This document shows, in pieces, positions 53,094 to 63,106 of a stretch of DNA of 64,000 nucleotides. Every line of letters starts with the position of its first letter. Position 1 is the stretch's first letter. The notes beneath the pieces are model-generated. The model was not told the DNA's origin. It worked only from the letters and a program-made list of their open reading frames with translations, and did not search any database. The stretch is from positions 526,178 through 590,177 of the forward strand of contig NZ_LOJI01000001.1 in the NCBI RefSeq assembly GCF_001595965.1, given 5' to 3'. This DNA comes from Polynucleobacter yangtzensis. Lineage in GTDB: Bacteria; Pseudomonadota; Gammaproteobacteria; Burkholderiales; Burkholderiaceae. A program made the translations under genes and the position numbers.

Positions 53094-53636
53094 ATGAAAC
53101 ATTCCTTTAAATACCTTGTGAAGCATTACTCCTTTTATTTGGGTGGCGATCAGCCGCTAGTTAATTGGTTGGAGCGATTGCGTTCAGTGCTGGGAGCTTT
53201 TATAGGCCTTGGTCTAGTACTCACCATTGCAAAATTTTTAGGTGAGCTCAATGCCATTGATGAGTGGTTGATGGCATCTTTAGGGGCGAGTGCTTTACTG
53301 GTCTTTGCTTTACCAGGCAGTCCGATGGCGCAACCTTGGGCTGTGATTGCAGGCAATACTTTGTCTGCTTTAGTGGGAATTACCTGTGCGCATTGGGTTT
53401 CATCACCCTTGTTGGCCCTCCCGCTGGCCGCATCCTTATCGATTTTGGGTATGTTTATTTTGCGCTGTTTACATCCGCCGGCAGCTGCGGTCGCGATGAT
53501 TGCGGTACTAGGGCATGTGCTGCATTACCGTTATGCCTTCTTCCCTGTGCTGATTGATTCGGTGCTGCTGGTTGTGGCTGGGGCAATCTACAGCAATTTG
53601 ACTGGTAAAACCTACCCCAATAAGCCCACTAAGTAG
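53094..53636 (+). CDS. HPP-family integral membrane protein
   Basis: A 180-residue membrane protein with about five hydrophobic segments. The family marker is FILRCLHPPAAAVAMIAVLG, and LMASLGASALLVFALPGSPM with AQPWAVIAGNTLSALVGITC precede it, the characteristic HPP order. Some HPP proteins take up nitrite, but most are uncharacterised. The frame extends 81 bp upstream, but ATG 53094 begins the conserved part. It is flanked by terminators on both sides, so it is a single-gene unit. Confidence 0.85.
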   Translation: MKHSFKYLVKHYSFYLGGDQPLVNWLERLRSVLGAFIGLGLVLTIAKFLGELNAIDEWLMASLGASALLVFALPGSPMAQPWAVIAGNTLSALVGITCAHWVSSPLLALPLAASLSILGMFILRCLHPPAAAVAMIAVLGHVLHYRYAFFPVLIDSVLLVVAGAIYSNLTGKTYPNKPTK

Positions 53637-53700
53637 GCCTAAAGAATCCAAAAAGACTTAATTGTCTTTAAATATAAATTAATTAGGCCTATTTTTCTTT
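53634..53700 (+). terminator. Possible terminator after the HPP gene
   Basis: AGGCCTAA at 53635-53642 pairs with TTAGGCCT at 53683-53690, enclosing an inner stem AAAGAC / GTCTTT (53652-53657 and 53664-53669); ATTTTTCTTT follows. The outer loop is long, so strength is uncertain. Confidence 0.45.
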
Positions 53701-53729
53701 ATCTGCTGCTAATTATCAATAAATATAGC

Positions 53730-53876
53730 TTATTTGGCTTTGGTTGCTGCGATTGAAGCGATGCAGTCTTTAATGCCGTAATTGTGATATTTGCCCGCAT
53801 TTTCCCTTTTAAGCGATTGGGCGCACTCAATGACGGAATTGCGAACATTGATTTTTGGGGTATTTGCTGCTGTCAT
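53730..53876 (-). CDS. Small unrecognised protein coupled to the DUF5672 gene
   Basis: A 48-residue gene that would be missed by length cut-offs. It begins MTAANTPKINVRNSVIECAQ and ends IKDCIASIAATKAK. Its ATG overlaps the stop of the preceding minus-strand gene (GCATGA), and that gene's last codons supply a strong GAGGAG ribosome site six bases before the ATG. It is soluble, with two Cys and several Lys, and has no recognisable domain. The precise coupling argues it is real and co-translated with the DUF5672 protein. Confidence 0.55.
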   Translation of the reverse strand: MTAANTPKINVRNSVIECAQSLKRENAGKYHNYGIKDCIASIAATKAK

Positions 53877-54667
53877 GCTGTCTCCTCAGATTGGTAGGGT
53901 TGAAGTAATTGTGGATATGCTTCCTGAAGCTTTAAATAGCTTTCTTGTAAAAGTGAATTATAAAAATCTTTATGCCAGACTTCAAAGCCATGAAGCCCCA
54001 TGGGTAATACCCCAGTTTGCTCCATCCAGTAGGCTGGCTCCATTTCGAGAGCAAACTTGGCGGCGATCAGGGGTGGGCAAGCCTTAAAAGAAGGGTCAAT
54101 TGAGCCCCAATAGCCAAAAAAAGCATCTTCCATGAAGAAAGCTTTACTGATGTGACCCTCTTTACGGGCCAATAAATCCAGGGTTTTGGCGATATTGCGC
54201 AGAGACAGTCCGCCATTTCCGACGTAAAAGCGCTTGGTATTGACCTGAATAGGCCAGCGATTGCATAAAAATCGATATTGCGGAAAGCCCTTGATCCACG
54301 GGGCTCCAAAGTAGTCATAACCCTCATCGCAGAACTCTGTAATTTGGTTGCTGAGCAAGAAAGTGTCTAGTTGGGCTATGAGTAAATAGTCATATTGATT
54401 GGCAAATGGGGCATAAAAAGCGGGACTAATCACCAAGTCGTTATAGCTTTGGATGCTGACAAAGTGCTCGAGTGCATAACGCTGGACTTGAAGTTCTGGC
54501 CATAAGCCTAGGTACTCGCTCAGATCCAAGCCTTCTGGGCAAGCCAGTGTCACGTTCTCAACCCCCAAAAGGCGCAATTGCAACAGGGAGCGGGCCTCAG
54601 ATAGCGAAAGATCCGGTTTATAAATCGGCACCGTAGTGACATAGCGCTGGGAGGAGGGGGTGGACAT
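53873..54667 (-). CDS. DUF5672-type putative glycosyltransferase
   Basis: A 264-residue protein with TTVPIYKPDLSLSEARSLLQ at the start, SIQSYNDLVISPAFYAPFAN, then YDYLLIAQLDTFLLSN, a DxD-like acidic site, and DYFGAPWIKGFPQYRFLCNR. GNGGLSLRNIAKTLDLLA and EDAFFGYWG follow. This order (SYNxLxxSxxFY, QLDxF, YxGAPW, GNGGxSLR, EDxFF) is that of DUF5672 proteins, common in polysaccharide loci and probably GT-A transferases. It is divergent from manC with an 89-bp gap. Confidence 0.8.
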   Translation of the reverse strand: MSTPSSQRYVTTVPIYKPDLSLSEARSLLQLRLLGVENVTLACPEGLDLSEYLGLWPELQVQRYALEHFVSIQSYNDLVISPAFYAPFANQYDYLLIAQLDTFLLSNQITEFCDEGYDYFGAPWIKGFPQYRFLCNRWPIQVNTKRFYVGNGGLSLRNIAKTLDLLARKEGHISKAFFMEDAFFGYWGSIDPSFKACPPLIAAKFALEMEPAYWMEQTGVLPMGLHGFEVWHKDFYNSLLQESYLKLQEAYPQLLQPYQSEETA

Positions 54668-54756
54668 GTTTAAAGGGTGTAAAAACGCTTAAATTCGGTC
54701 AGCCAGGTAGGCTTTGGGCCTTACAATGGCAGTTATTTTGTTAAAAAACATAATCA

Positions 54757-56280
54757 GTGAGTGATATTACGCCAGCCTCTTCATCGTCTCAGATAATTCC
54801 CGTTATTTTGTGTGGCGGTTCTGGCACTCGTCTTTGGCCTTTGTCTAGAGCGGGCTTTCCTAAGCAGTTTTTGGTTCTATCTGGCGATGGCTCAAATCAA
54901 AGTCTTTTTCAGCAAGCAATTAGCCGTATCCATTCAGTTGGTAGCAAGAATGTCACTCTGGGCAAAACCGTCATTGTCACCAATGAGGAACACCGTTTTT
55001 TAGCACTCGATCAATTGCGTGAACTCAAGAGTAAACATGCAGCACTTTCAGCCGCCTTGCTCTTAGAGCCCGCTGGAAGAAACACCGCACCAGCTTTAAC
55101 CTTAGCTGCTTTGTATGCGCAAGATCAGTCATCCAGTATGGGGGACGCTTCTTCTGATCCTATTTTGGTTGTTACTCCTGCAGATCAAACCGTAACTAAC
55201 CCAGCTGCATTCACTCAAGCTTTGGCGAAAAGTATCGAGATTGCGCAAACTGGTGCAATTGCTATTCTGGGTATTACGCCTAATGCACCTGAAACGGGTT
55301 ATGGCTACATCAAAGTACAAAGTCGGGCTGATGCTGAAAATGGATATACGGTTGAGCGCTTTGTAGAAAAGCCGAATGAAGCTACTGCAAAGCAATACCT
55401 AGCAGAGGGTGGTTATTTTTGGAATGGCGGTATGTTCGTTCTTAAGGCCAGTGTTTGGTTGGCTGCCCTCAAAGAGTATCGCCCTGATATTTTGGCTGCG
55501 ACCCAAAGTGCTTGGCAAGCTAAGGCTACAGATGCCGCTGGTGAAGCGGAATTTATTCGCCCTGAAAAAGAATTATTTAAAGCGATTCCAAGTGAATCTA
55601 TTGACTATGCAGTCATTGAAAAATGCTCCGGATCTCATTACCCCATCAAGATGGTTGAGTTAGATGCGGGCTGGAATGATCTTGGTGCATGGGATGCAGT
55701 TTGGCAGGTAGGTAAGCAAGATACACAAGGTAACGTTACTACTGGCGATACCTTAGTGAGTAATTCGAAGAATTCGTTAATCCACGCAAGCAGTCGTTTG
55801 GTGAGCGCTGTTGGTGTTGAGAATCTGATCATTGTTGAAACTGCAGATGCAGTCTTGGTTGCCGATCGAAAGAATAGTCAAGACGTTAAAAATATTGTGG
55901 GGCAACTCGAAGCGCAAAAGCGTGAAGAGAAAAACCTGCATCGCAAAGTCTCCCGCCCATGGGGTTGGTATGACAGTGTGGATGAGGGTGAGCGCTTTAA
56001 GGTCAAGCGCATTCAAGTTAAACCTGGCGCTAGCTTATCTTTGCAAATGCATCATCATCGTGCCGAGCATTGGATTGTGGTGAAGGGCACTGCCGAGATT
56101 ACCAATGGCGATCAAGTCATTTTGCTAAGCGAAAATCAAAGTACGTATATCCCGCAAGGACAAACTCACCGCCTGGCTAATCCCGGTAAAACCCCTCTAG
56201 AAATTATTGAAGTGCAATCGGGTAGTTATTTAGGTGAAGACGATATCATCCGCTTTGAAGATACCTACGGTAGAAGTTAG
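54757..56280 (+). CDS. manC: Mannose-1-phosphate guanylyltransferase / mannose-6-phosphate isomerase
   Basis: Makes GDP-mannose; type II bifunctional enzyme. The N-terminal guanylyltransferase has IPVILCGGSGTRLWPLSRAG followed by FPKQFL, LLEPAGRNTAPALTLAAL, VTPADQTV and RFVEKPNEATAKQYLAEGGY. The C-terminal cupin domain (from about residue 390) has SRPWGWYDSVDEGERFKVKR, LQMHHHRAEHWIVVKGTAEI and QSTYIPQGQTHRLANPGKTP. Start GTG 54757. 507 residues, somewhat long. It heads manC-gmd-fcl, which supplies GDP-fucose. Confidence 0.95.
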   Translation: MSDITPASSSSQIIPVILCGGSGTRLWPLSRAGFPKQFLVLSGDGSNQSLFQQAISRIHSVGSKNVTLGKTVIVTNEEHRFLALDQLRELKSKHAALSAALLLEPAGRNTAPALTLAALYAQDQSSSMGDASSDPILVVTPADQTVTNPAAFTQALAKSIEIAQTGAIAILGITPNAPETGYGYIKVQSRADAENGYTVERFVEKPNEATAKQYLAEGGYFWNGGMFVLKASVWLAALKEYRPDILAATQSAWQAKATDAAGEAEFIRPEKELFKAIPSESIDYAVIEKCSGSHYPIKMVELDAGWNDLGAWDAVWQVGKQDTQGNVTTGDTLVSNSKNSLIHASSRLVSAVGVENLIIVETADAVLVADRKNSQDVKNIVGQLEAQKREEKNLHRKVSRPWGWYDSVDEGERFKVKRIQVKPGASLSLQMHHHRAEHWIVVKGTAEITNGDQVILLSENQSTYIPQGQTHRLANPGKTPLEIIEVQSGSYLGEDDIIRFEDTYGRS

Positions 56281-56330
56281 TTTAATCATCAACATTTAGT
56301 CAATATTTACTAAGCATAGAAGAGTCAATT

Positions 56331-57458
56331 ATGAGCAATAAAAAAGTCGCCTTAATCACTGGTATCACTGGCCAAGATGGTTCTTATTTAGCCGAGTTCT
56401 TATTAGAAAAAGGCTATATCGTTCATGGCATCAAGCGCCGCGCCTCTTCTTTCAATACTGAGCGTATTGACCATATTTACCAAGATCCCCATATTAATCA
56501 CCCAGACTTGATTCTCCATTACGGTGATTTGACTGACACCAGTAACTTAGTGCGCATTATTAAAGAATGCCAACCTGATGAGATTTATAACTTGGGCGCG
56601 CAATCACACGTAGCCGTTTCATTTGAGTCTCCAGAGTACACCGCCGATGTCGATGCGATGGGTCCTTTGCGCATGCTCGAGGCAATCCGTATTTTGGGTT
56701 TAGAAAAGAAAACCCGTTTCTATCAAGCGTCTACCTCTGAGTTGTATGGCCTAGTGCAAGAGATTCCACAAAAAGAAACCACGCCGTTTTATCCGCGCAG
56801 CCCATACGCAGTAGCTAAGATGTACGCCTACTGGATTACTGTGAACTATCGTGAAGCCTATGGTATTTATGCTTGTAACGGTATTTTGTTTAACCACGAA
56901 TCTAAGCGCCGTGGCGAGACCTTTGTGACTCGAAAGGTGACTCGTGGCTTAGCCAATATCGCTCAAGGCCTTGAGAAATGTCTGTACATGGGTAATATCG
57001 ATGCCCTACGTGACTGGGGTCATGCTAAAGATTACGTGCGTATGCAGTGGTTAATGTTGCAACAAGATCAACCAGAAGATTTTGTGATTGCGACGGGCGT
57101 GCAGTTTACTGTTCGAGAATTCATCATCCGCAGTGCCAAACAACTAGGAATTACCTTAAAATTTGAAGGTAGCGCCGAGATTGAGAAAGCCATTGTGGCC
57201 TCTATTGAAGGTGATAAAGCGCCAGCACTCAAGGTAGGTGATGTAGTTGTGCAGATCGATCCACGCTACTACCGTCCAACTGAAGTGGAAACACTCTTGG
57301 GTGATCCTACTAAAGCCAAAACAAAACTCGGCTGGGTTCCAGAAATCACTCTCGATCAAATGATCGTAGAAATGGTTGCTAATGATCTAGACCAAGCTAA
57401 GCAACATGCTTTGTTGCAAAAGCATGGCTACTCAGTAGCGGTAGGTAAAGAAAACTAA
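56331..57458 (+). CDS. gmd: GDP-mannose 4,6-dehydratase
   Basis: Converts GDP-mannose to GDP-4-keto-6-deoxy-mannose. [20 protein letters not shown] binds [22 protein letters not shown] is the GMD substrate and dimer loop; [20 protein letters not shown] carries the catalytic Thr/Ser and Glu; [20 protein letters not shown] is the YxxxK helix; [20 protein letters not shown] is the tetramer loop. 375 residues. Followed after 30 bp by fcl. Unlike the gene at 39031, every GMD hallmark is intact. Confidence 0.96.
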   Translation: MSNKKVALITGITGQDGSYLAEFLLEKGYIVHGIKRRASSFNTERIDHIYQDPHINHPDLILHYGDLTDTSNLVRIIKECQPDEIYNLGAQSHVAVSFESPEYTADVDAMGPLRMLEAIRILGLEKKTRFYQASTSELYGLVQEIPQKETTPFYPRSPYAVAKMYAYWITVNYREAYGIYACNGILFNHESKRRGETFVTRKVTRGLANIAQGLEKCLYMGNIDALRDWGHAKDYVRMQWLMLQQDQPEDFVIATGVQFTVREFIIRSAKQLGITLKFEGSAEIEKAIVASIEGDKAPALKVGDVVVQIDPRYYRPTEVETLLGDPTKAKTKLGWVPEITLDQMIVEMVANDLDQAKQHALLQKHGYSVAVGKEN

Positions 57459-57488
57459 AAAGAAGACTCAACAAAAGAAGATCAATAC

Positions 57489-58469
57489 GTGCCAACAGAT
57501 TTAAATCAAAAGATATATGTAGCTGGTCATCGCGGTATGGTGGGCTCTGCTATTGTGCGCAACCTGCAGGCCAACGGTTATAAAAATATCATTACTCGCA
57601 CTCATGCTGAATTAGATCTCACTAATCAGCAGGCAGTAAAAACGTTTTTTGAAACAGAAAAGCCAGATCAGGTCTATTTGGCTGCAGCTAAAGTTGGCGG
57701 TATTTATGCGAACAATACTTTTCCGGCTGAGTTTATTTATGACAATTTGATGGTGCAAAATAATGTGATCCATCAAGCTTTTGTCAATGGCGTAAAAAAG
57801 CTTCTGTTCTTGGGTTCAAGCTGCATCTACCCACGATTAGCGCCACAACCGATGAGTGAAGACGCTTTGTTAACAGGGAAGTTAGAGCCAACTAATGAGC
57901 CATACGCAATTGCCAAAATTGCGGGCATCAAGATGTGTGAAAGCTATAACCGTCAGTATGGCCAATCTCATGGCGTAGATTACCGTTCAGTAATGCCTAC
58001 CAATCTATATGGACCAGGTGATAACTATCATCCAGAAAATAGTCACGTTATTCCTGCATTAATTAGAAGATTTCATGAGGCAAAAGTAGCGAATGCCCCT
58101 GAGGTGTTGATTTGGGGTACGGGCACACCTAAGCGTGAGTTCTTGTATGTGGATGATATGGCCGCTGCTTCTGTCTTTGTGATGCAGCTAGACAAAGAGG
58201 CTTATGACGCGCAAACCGAACCTATGCAAAGCCATATTAATGTGGGTTACGGTGATGACATCTCTATTTCACAATTGGCGCATGAAGTGGCAAAAGCAAC
58301 AGGTTACCAAGGCAAGATCGGGTTTGATACCTCTAAGCCAGATGGCTCTCCTCGCAAGTTAATGGACTCTGGCAGATTAAATCGCTTGGGTTGGGATCCT
58401 AAAGTTTCTTTGGAAGAAGGTCTCAAAGTTGCCTATGCAGAATTTTTGAGAGATGGCGCTCGAGGGTAG
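57489..58469 (+). CDS. fcl: GDP-L-fucose synthase
   Basis: Epimerises and reduces GDP-4-keto-6-deoxy-mannose to GDP-L-fucose. [18 protein letters not shown] binds [25 protein letters not shown] is the family signature; [20 protein letters not shown] has the catalytic Ser-Cys; [20 protein letters not shown] has Yxxx[21 protein letters not shown] has the active-site Cys/His region. Start GTG 57489. 326 residues. Last enzyme of manC-gmd-fcl. Confidence 0.95.
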   Translation: MPTDLNQKIYVAGHRGMVGSAIVRNLQANGYKNIITRTHAELDLTNQQAVKTFFETEKPDQVYLAAAKVGGIYANNTFPAEFIYDNLMVQNNVIHQAFVNGVKKLLFLGSSCIYPRLAPQPMSEDALLTGKLEPTNEPYAIAKIAGIKMCESYNRQYGQSHGVDYRSVMPTNLYGPGDNYHPENSHVIPALIRRFHEAKVANAPEVLIWGTGTPKREFLYVDDMAAASVFVMQLDKEAYDAQTEPMQSHINVGYGDDISISQLAHEVAKATGYQGKIGFDTSKPDGSPRKLMDSGRLNRLGWDPKVSLEEGLKVAYAEFLRDGARG

Positions 58470-58557
58470 TATTTACTTGATCATATTGGAGGGCTTGTTG
58501 ATGATCGCCGTTCCGTTTGCATTTAATGAGTTCAATAGTTAGGCCCCAATTAGAGCA

Positions 58558-59994
58558 ATGCAAACCTTAGTAGATACTCAGTCTTCCCCGACCAATCAAC
58601 GTCTACTCAGTCGCTTGGGCTTGGCTTTGATTTTGATCAGCAGTGTTCTGCTGGGAATTTGGGCGGTAAAAGATACGATTGCGCTGCGCAATATCTTGCT
58701 GGTTTCTGGAACAATTGTTTCGATTATTTTTCTATATCAATATTTGAAATCAGTCAGCGTTAGGGCTATTGGCACCTATTGGCTGCCGGTAATTTGTATC
58801 TTTATTTCTCTGATTTGGGTAGTACTGCATTATTGTTATTTCTCAATTCAACCCGAGGTGCAGCTAAAAGAGTTGCAATCTATTTGGCTCAGATCTGCCT
58901 TAGCTAGCGTTTTAGGAATCGCTACTGGAATAGCATTGATCTCACGGCCTAGATATATTGGCTTGTTCTGGACTGCCATTTTGATCAGTTTTTTTGTGCT
59001 CTTTGCACAGTACCTCCCTTTGGCAATTAAATCTGGAAACTTAGTGGTTCCGCTGGACTACCTAGACTTTAGGCGCTATTTATTTATTGGGAAAATTAAC
59101 CCAATGTATCTAGGCGTTTTATTGATTGCTGGATCAACTGGGTTGCTGCTTGATGCTATCCGAACAAATGACAGGTTATGGCTTAAAAGGATAGCCATTT
59201 TTTGGTTGCTATGTTTATTAACGGCAATGTATTCCTTTGCTTTTATTGTTAATACCCGCTCGGGAATATTACTTGGAAGCTTGATCATCATTGCTTGGAG
59301 TTTTTTGGGCCTGTTAACCCTCTTTGGTAAAAAGGGTGGCAAAGATGCCCTGAAATCTTCTGGCGCCAAAAAGTTTATATATGTTCTAGTGTTCGCTTTA
59401 GGTGTTGTCGGAATTTTTGGGTACAAGCAAATTCAGCGTGACTCTGGTTGGCACCAAATTATTGAAGATATTGAGATTGGCTATCAGGTAGAAAAGTATC
59501 CTCATTGGCAAAATGTAGATACCTACGGATTTCCGAAAACAGAAAGTGGAAAAGTAGTTACCTACAACACATATGAACGGGTAGCCTGGGCAACGGCAGG
59601 CATTAAATCCGTTCCATATCATCCATATGGTGTGGGTGTTCTCATTCTGCCTTTAGGTTTGGCTGCCAAAGATTTATTTCCCGGAGTTTCTCCGCTATCA
59701 ACCCACAGTGGGTGGGTTGATTTGACGCTGGCATTTGGTTTGCCCTTTATTGCTCTGATGTGGGTGGCAAATTTGAGTATTGTCTATCTTGCTGTTAGAC
59801 AGAAGTCGCCCCTGAAATACACAATCCTCACTTTATCGATCATTCTTTTTGCTCTTTTTTTAGTGGGGGAGCTCAGCAATGGCCATAATCTGGAGATGCT
59901 GTTTTATTTCTTTGCACTGATGTCTGGTCTACTGATTGCACAAGCGGCAAAGCTTAATAGCCTTACCCCATCAGCCCCCATAGAAAATCAATAA
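58558..59994 (+). CDS. O-antigen ligase/polymerase (Wzy_C family)
   Basis: A 478-residue polytopic membrane protein with roughly ten to twelve hydrophobic segments. The Wzy_C landmark AFIVNTRSGILLGSLIIIAW lies after mid-protein, followed by a long periplasmic loop (about residues 288-385) with TYNTYERVAWATAGIKSVPY and THSGWVDLTLAFGLPFIALM, typical of WaaL ligases. It therefore either joins O-antigen to core-lipid A or polymerises repeat units. Its TAA shares a base with the flippase ATG, so the two are coupled. Confidence 0.8.
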   Translation: MQTLVDTQSSPTNQRLLSRLGLALILISSVLLGIWAVKDTIALRNILLVSGTIVSIIFLYQYLKSVSVRAIGTYWLPVICIFISLIWVVLHYCYFSIQPEVQLKELQSIWLRSALASVLGIATGIALISRPRYIGLFWTAILISFFVLFAQYLPLAIKSGNLVVPLDYLDFRRYLFIGKINPMYLGVLLIAGSTGLLLDAIRTNDRLWLKRIAIFWLLCLLTAMYSFAFIVNTRSGILLGSLIIIAWSFLGLLTLFGKKGGKDALKSSGAKKFIYVLVFALGVVGIFGYKQIQRDSGWHQIIEDIEIGYQVEKYPHWQNVDTYGFPKTESGKVVTYNTYERVAWATAGIKSVPYHPYGVGVLILPLGLAAKDLFPGVSPLSTHSGWVDLTLAFGLPFIALMWVANLSIVYLAVRQKSPLKYTILTLSIILFALFLVGELSNGHNLEMLFYFFALMSGLLIAQAAKLNSLTPSAPIENQ

Positions 59995-61328
59995 TGGGTT
60001 TGGTAAGCGAACCTATCTGGCTTAAATTGCTACCCGCGAGCATTCGAAAGTTGCTAGAGGGAAAAGAGGGATTGCATGCCGCCATTCATAATAGCGGCTG
60101 GATCTTTTTCGACAAAATATTGCGAGCATTACTAGGTGTTTTAGTCGGCGCTTGGGTTGCTCGCTATTTAGGGCCTACTCAATTTGGCGAACTTGCTTAC
60201 TGCATTGCATTCATTGCCATCTTTCAGTCACTCACCAACCTAGGTCTAGATGGCATTGTCGTCCGTGAAATTGCCAATTATCCTGAACGAGCAAATATTG
60301 TCTTAGGCACGACCTTTCAGTTGCGATTATTTACTGGGTTGATTTCTTGGGCTCTAGCCTTAATCGTATATGGAATTACTAATAGCTTTGAAAACCAAGG
60401 CATTTTGATTGTTGCGTTAGTTGGTGCTGGAATGATTTTCCAGGTTGCAGATACAGTCGATCTGTGGTTTCAGGGCAATAGTCAAAGCAAAAGAACGGTT
60501 ATGGCTAAAGTTGCAGCCTACCTATTGTCCAATACCATCCGAGTGGCGTTGATATTGATGGAGGCGCCATTAATTGCTTTTGCAGCCATTATTGCAATCG
60601 AAAGTGCATTAACTGCATTTGCACTACGCCTTTCTTACAAACAGTTTCCTTCCAAAAGGGTCTGGAGAAAACATTTACCAGAAGCAAAAAAGCTCCTACA
60701 AGAATCTTGGCCATACTTAATCTCAGGTTTATCCATTATGTTGTATATGCGAATTGATCAGATCATGATTAAGAGCATGTTAGGTGAACATGAGCTGGGA
60801 ATTTTTTCCGCTATCATTCCGATCTCTAATCTCTGGAATATGATCCCAGCAGCTCTTTGCGTAAGCCTTGCTCCACTGATGGCTAGAAAAAAATTAGTGG
60901 GATCTGAAGCTCTAAATGATTCTCTTATAAAGATGTTCAGGTTTTTTTGGCTACTTGGTTTTATAGTCGTGGTCTTTACTTTAATGCTTTCAAAGTTTGT
61001 TGTTGAGACGATGTACGGCCAGGCTTATATCGAATCTATCTCTGTCCTTAATATTTATGTCTTTACTTGTATTCCAATAGCAATGGGTTTAGGTCAAGGG
61101 TTGTGGCTTTTGAATGAGCGCAAATCCTATTTATCTCCTCTTCAGACCATCACTGGTGCAGTTGTATCGGTAGCCACCAACTTGGTATTTATTCCACTTT
61201 GGGGTGTTGAGGGGGCTGCTATTGCCGCTGTGCTTTCTCAAGTAAGCTCCTGTTTCTTGGTGAATAGTATTTTTGCAAGGAATTTATTCGTAATGCAAAT
61301 GGGTTTTCGCCCAAAAATGATTGAATAA
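59994..61328 (+). CDS. Wzx-type oligosaccharide flippase
   Basis: A MATE/MOP-superfamily membrane protein, 444 residues, about twelve hydrophobic segments. The N-terminal HNSGWIFFDKILRALLGVLV followed by GAWVARYLGPTQFGELAYCI is the RfbX/Wzx signature; MLYMRIDQIMIKSMLGEHEL in the middle and PLQTITGAVVSVATNLVFIP near the C-terminus are conserved. It flips undecaprenyl-linked repeat units to the periplasm, supplying the adjacent ligase/polymerase. Coupled to both neighbours. Confidence 0.88.
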   Translation: MGLVSEPIWLKLLPASIRKLLEGKEGLHAAIHNSGWIFFDKILRALLGVLVGAWVARYLGPTQFGELAYCIAFIAIFQSLTNLGLDGIVVREIANYPERANIVLGTTFQLRLFTGLISWALALIVYGITNSFENQGILIVALVGAGMIFQVADTVDLWFQGNSQSKRTVMAKVAAYLLSNTIRVALILMEAPLIAFAAIIAIESALTAFALRLSYKQFPSKRVWRKHLPEAKKLLQESWPYLISGLSIMLYMRIDQIMIKSMLGEHELGIFSAIIPISNLWNMIPAALCVSLAPLMARKKLVGSEALNDSLIKMFRFFWLLGFIVVVFTLMLSKFVVETMYGQAYIESISVLNIYVFTCIPIAMGLGQGLWLLNERKSYLSPLQTITGAVVSVATNLVFIPLWGVEGAAIAAVLSQVSSCFLVNSIFARNLFVMQMGFRPKMIE

Positions 61329-61333
61329 TTAAT

Positions 61334-62242
61334 ATGCGTAGCCCTATTCTATTTTTAGTTTTTAATCGGCCAGAGGTAACGCAGCGAGTGTTTGATGCTA
61401 TTCGAGCAGCGCAGCCCCCGAAACTTTACATTGCATCAGATGGCCCACGAAAAGATAAGGCAGGGGAAGCGGAGCGTTGTTCAGCTGTACAGGAGATTGT
61501 TTCTCGGGTAGATTGGCCCTGCAAAGTCAGTAAGTTAATTCGACAAGAGAATTTGGGCTGCAAAATGGCTGTCTCAAGTGCAATTGATTGGTTTTTCTCA
61601 TGTGAGTCTGAAGGAATCATCCTTGAAGATGATTGCTTGCCCGACCCTTCATTTTTTCAGTTCTGCGATGAGCTACTAGAAAAATATCGAGATGATGGCA
61701 GGGTCGGAATGATATCCGGAGATAACTTCCAACATGGAATTAGGCGTGGAGATGGGGATTATTATTTCAGTTGCTTTTGTCATATTTGGGGGTGGGCTAC
61801 TTGGGCAAGAGCTTGGAAAAAATATGATGTCAAACTAACTCGGTGGCCAAACTTAAAAGCTATTGGTTGGTTAGACTCATTGGGGTTTGAAGGGGCGGAA
61901 AAGGCCTTTTGGATAAAAGCTTTTGATAGGGTTCACTCCAATCAACAGGACACTTGGGATTACCAATGGATCATGACATGCTGGGCATCTAATATGCTGT
62001 CGGCAATGCCAAATGTCAACTTGATTAGCAATATTGGTTTTGGCGATCAAGCCACCCACACCGCTGGTAAAAGTATTTATTCAGATATGAAGACTGGAAA
62101 ACTAGAGTTTCCCTTAACCCATCCCTCTTTATTGGAGGTTAATAAAGAGGCGGACCATTACTCATCAAAACGTCTATTTACCAAATCAATTATTCGACGC
62201 GGAATTCGTAAGCTTCAGGGACTTCTGGGTTTTAAAGCTTAG
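61334..62242 (+). CDS. GT2-like sugar transferase (HlpA-type)
   Basis: A 302-residue GT-A protein. It opens PILFLVFNRPEVTQRVFDAI, then LYIASDGPRKDKAGE, LIRQENLGCKMAVSSAIDWF and GIILEDDCLPDPSFFQFCDE with the EDD metal site. ISGDNFQHG, then CHIWGWATWARAWKKYDVKL and DTWDYQWIMTCWASNM follow, a pattern seen in nucleotide-diphospho-sugar transferases of O-antigen loci. It starts 5 bp after the flippase and closes the operon running from manC. Confidence 0.75.
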   Translation: MRSPILFLVFNRPEVTQRVFDAIRAAQPPKLYIASDGPRKDKAGEAERCSAVQEIVSRVDWPCKVSKLIRQENLGCKMAVSSAIDWFFSCESEGIILEDDCLPDPSFFQFCDELLEKYRDDGRVGMISGDNFQHGIRRGDGDYYFSCFCHIWGWATWARAWKKYDVKLTRWPNLKAIGWLDSLGFEGAEKAFWIKAFDRVHSNQQDTWDYQWIMTCWASNMLSAMPNVNLISNIGFGDQATHTAGKSIYSDMKTGKLEFPLTHPSLLEVNKEADHYSSKRLFTKSIIRRGIRKLQGLLGFKA

Positions 62243-62329
62243 GCAGCTTGGCGCTCATGGACATAGCACCGCAAGGACCCATAAAACACGATTTCAATTT
62301 GGAAGAAATGCTTGGCTAGGCTATAAAAG

Positions 62330-63106
62330 TCATTTTTTGTGCTTTATAAGGTCCAAAAGCGAGTAGTAAATAAAGGACGTGTTTGTTGTGAGATAGCGTT
62401 TCCAGAGTCGTCTTGGCTCAGATAGTAGGCGGTAAAGCCACTCTAGCCCTAAGCTTTGAATAAGCGCTGGAGGACGCTTTTTTGTGCCCGCATGAAAATC
62501 AAATGCTGCACCAACTCCAATTGCAATGGGTCGAAGGTATGGGGCATGCGTTGCACACCAATACTCTTGTTTCGGGCAGCCTAGACCTACAAATAGAATA
62601 TTTGCACCAGAATTATTAATCTTCCTTATTAATTCTTCATCAATGGTTGGCCTTTCAGGTAATGCGGCTGGAGCATGCATGCCGGCAATTCGTAAGCCAG
62701 GAAATAAGTTCAAAAGTTTCTCGGAAAGCAGGCTTAACGTACTAGAGTTTCCGCCTAGCAGGTAGATGGATCCATCATGCAATGAAGCTTGCTCGCATAA
62801 CTCCAGCATTAGATCTGGGCCGCAAACACGCTCAGCATTCTTAAACCCTTTTAGCCTTTGAGTCCAAACCAAAGGCATTCCATCGGGAACAACTAGTGAT
62901 GCGTTATTAAGCACTTCCTTAAAATCGCTCGTTTGTCTTGCTAGGGTCAGCATATGCGCATTAGCAACACATACATAAGAATGCGCCATAGGGCTTTTGC
63001 TGATGTTAAAAATGGCGCGGCTTAAATTGCTCATATTGCCAATATCAACATTTAGACCTATTACCGGTGCGGTTTGACGGTTTGGGGTGTAGGAGTCGGA
63101 CATCAT
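62330..63106 (-). CDS. WecG/TagA/CpsF family (GT26) glycosyltransferase
   Basis: A 258-residue GT26 transferase that in relatives adds ManNAcA, ManNAc or a related sugar to a lipid-linked primer. YVCVANAHMLTLARQTSDFK, ASLVVPDGMPLVWTQRLKGF, ERVCGPDLMLELCEQA, SIYLLGGNSSTL and ANILFVGLGCPKQEYWCATH are all family blocks, with the catalytic Asp in VPDGMP. The C-terminal GVGAAFDFHAGTKKRPPALI and WLYRLLSEPRRLWKRYL form the membrane-binding tail. It is divergent from the partial gene at 63308. Confidence 0.9.
   Translation of the reverse strand: MMSDSYTPNRQTAPVIGLNVDIGNMSNLSRAIFNISKSPMAHSYVCVANAHMLTLARQTSDFKEVLNNASLVVPDGMPLVWTQRLKGFKNAERVCGPDLMLELCEQASLHDGSIYLLGGNSSTLSLLSEKLLNLFPGLRIAGMHAPAALPERPTIDEELIRKINNSGANILFVGLGCPKQEYWCATHAPYLRPIAIGVGAAFDFHAGTKKRPPALIQSLGLEWLYRLLSEPRRLWKRYLTTNTSFIYYSLLDLIKHKK

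Noticed and set aside
53791-54087. 98-residue plus-strand open frame opposite the DUF5672 gene
   Set aside because: It lies antisense to well-conserved DUF5672 codons and the coupled small gene, with no family resemblance; treated as a shadow.
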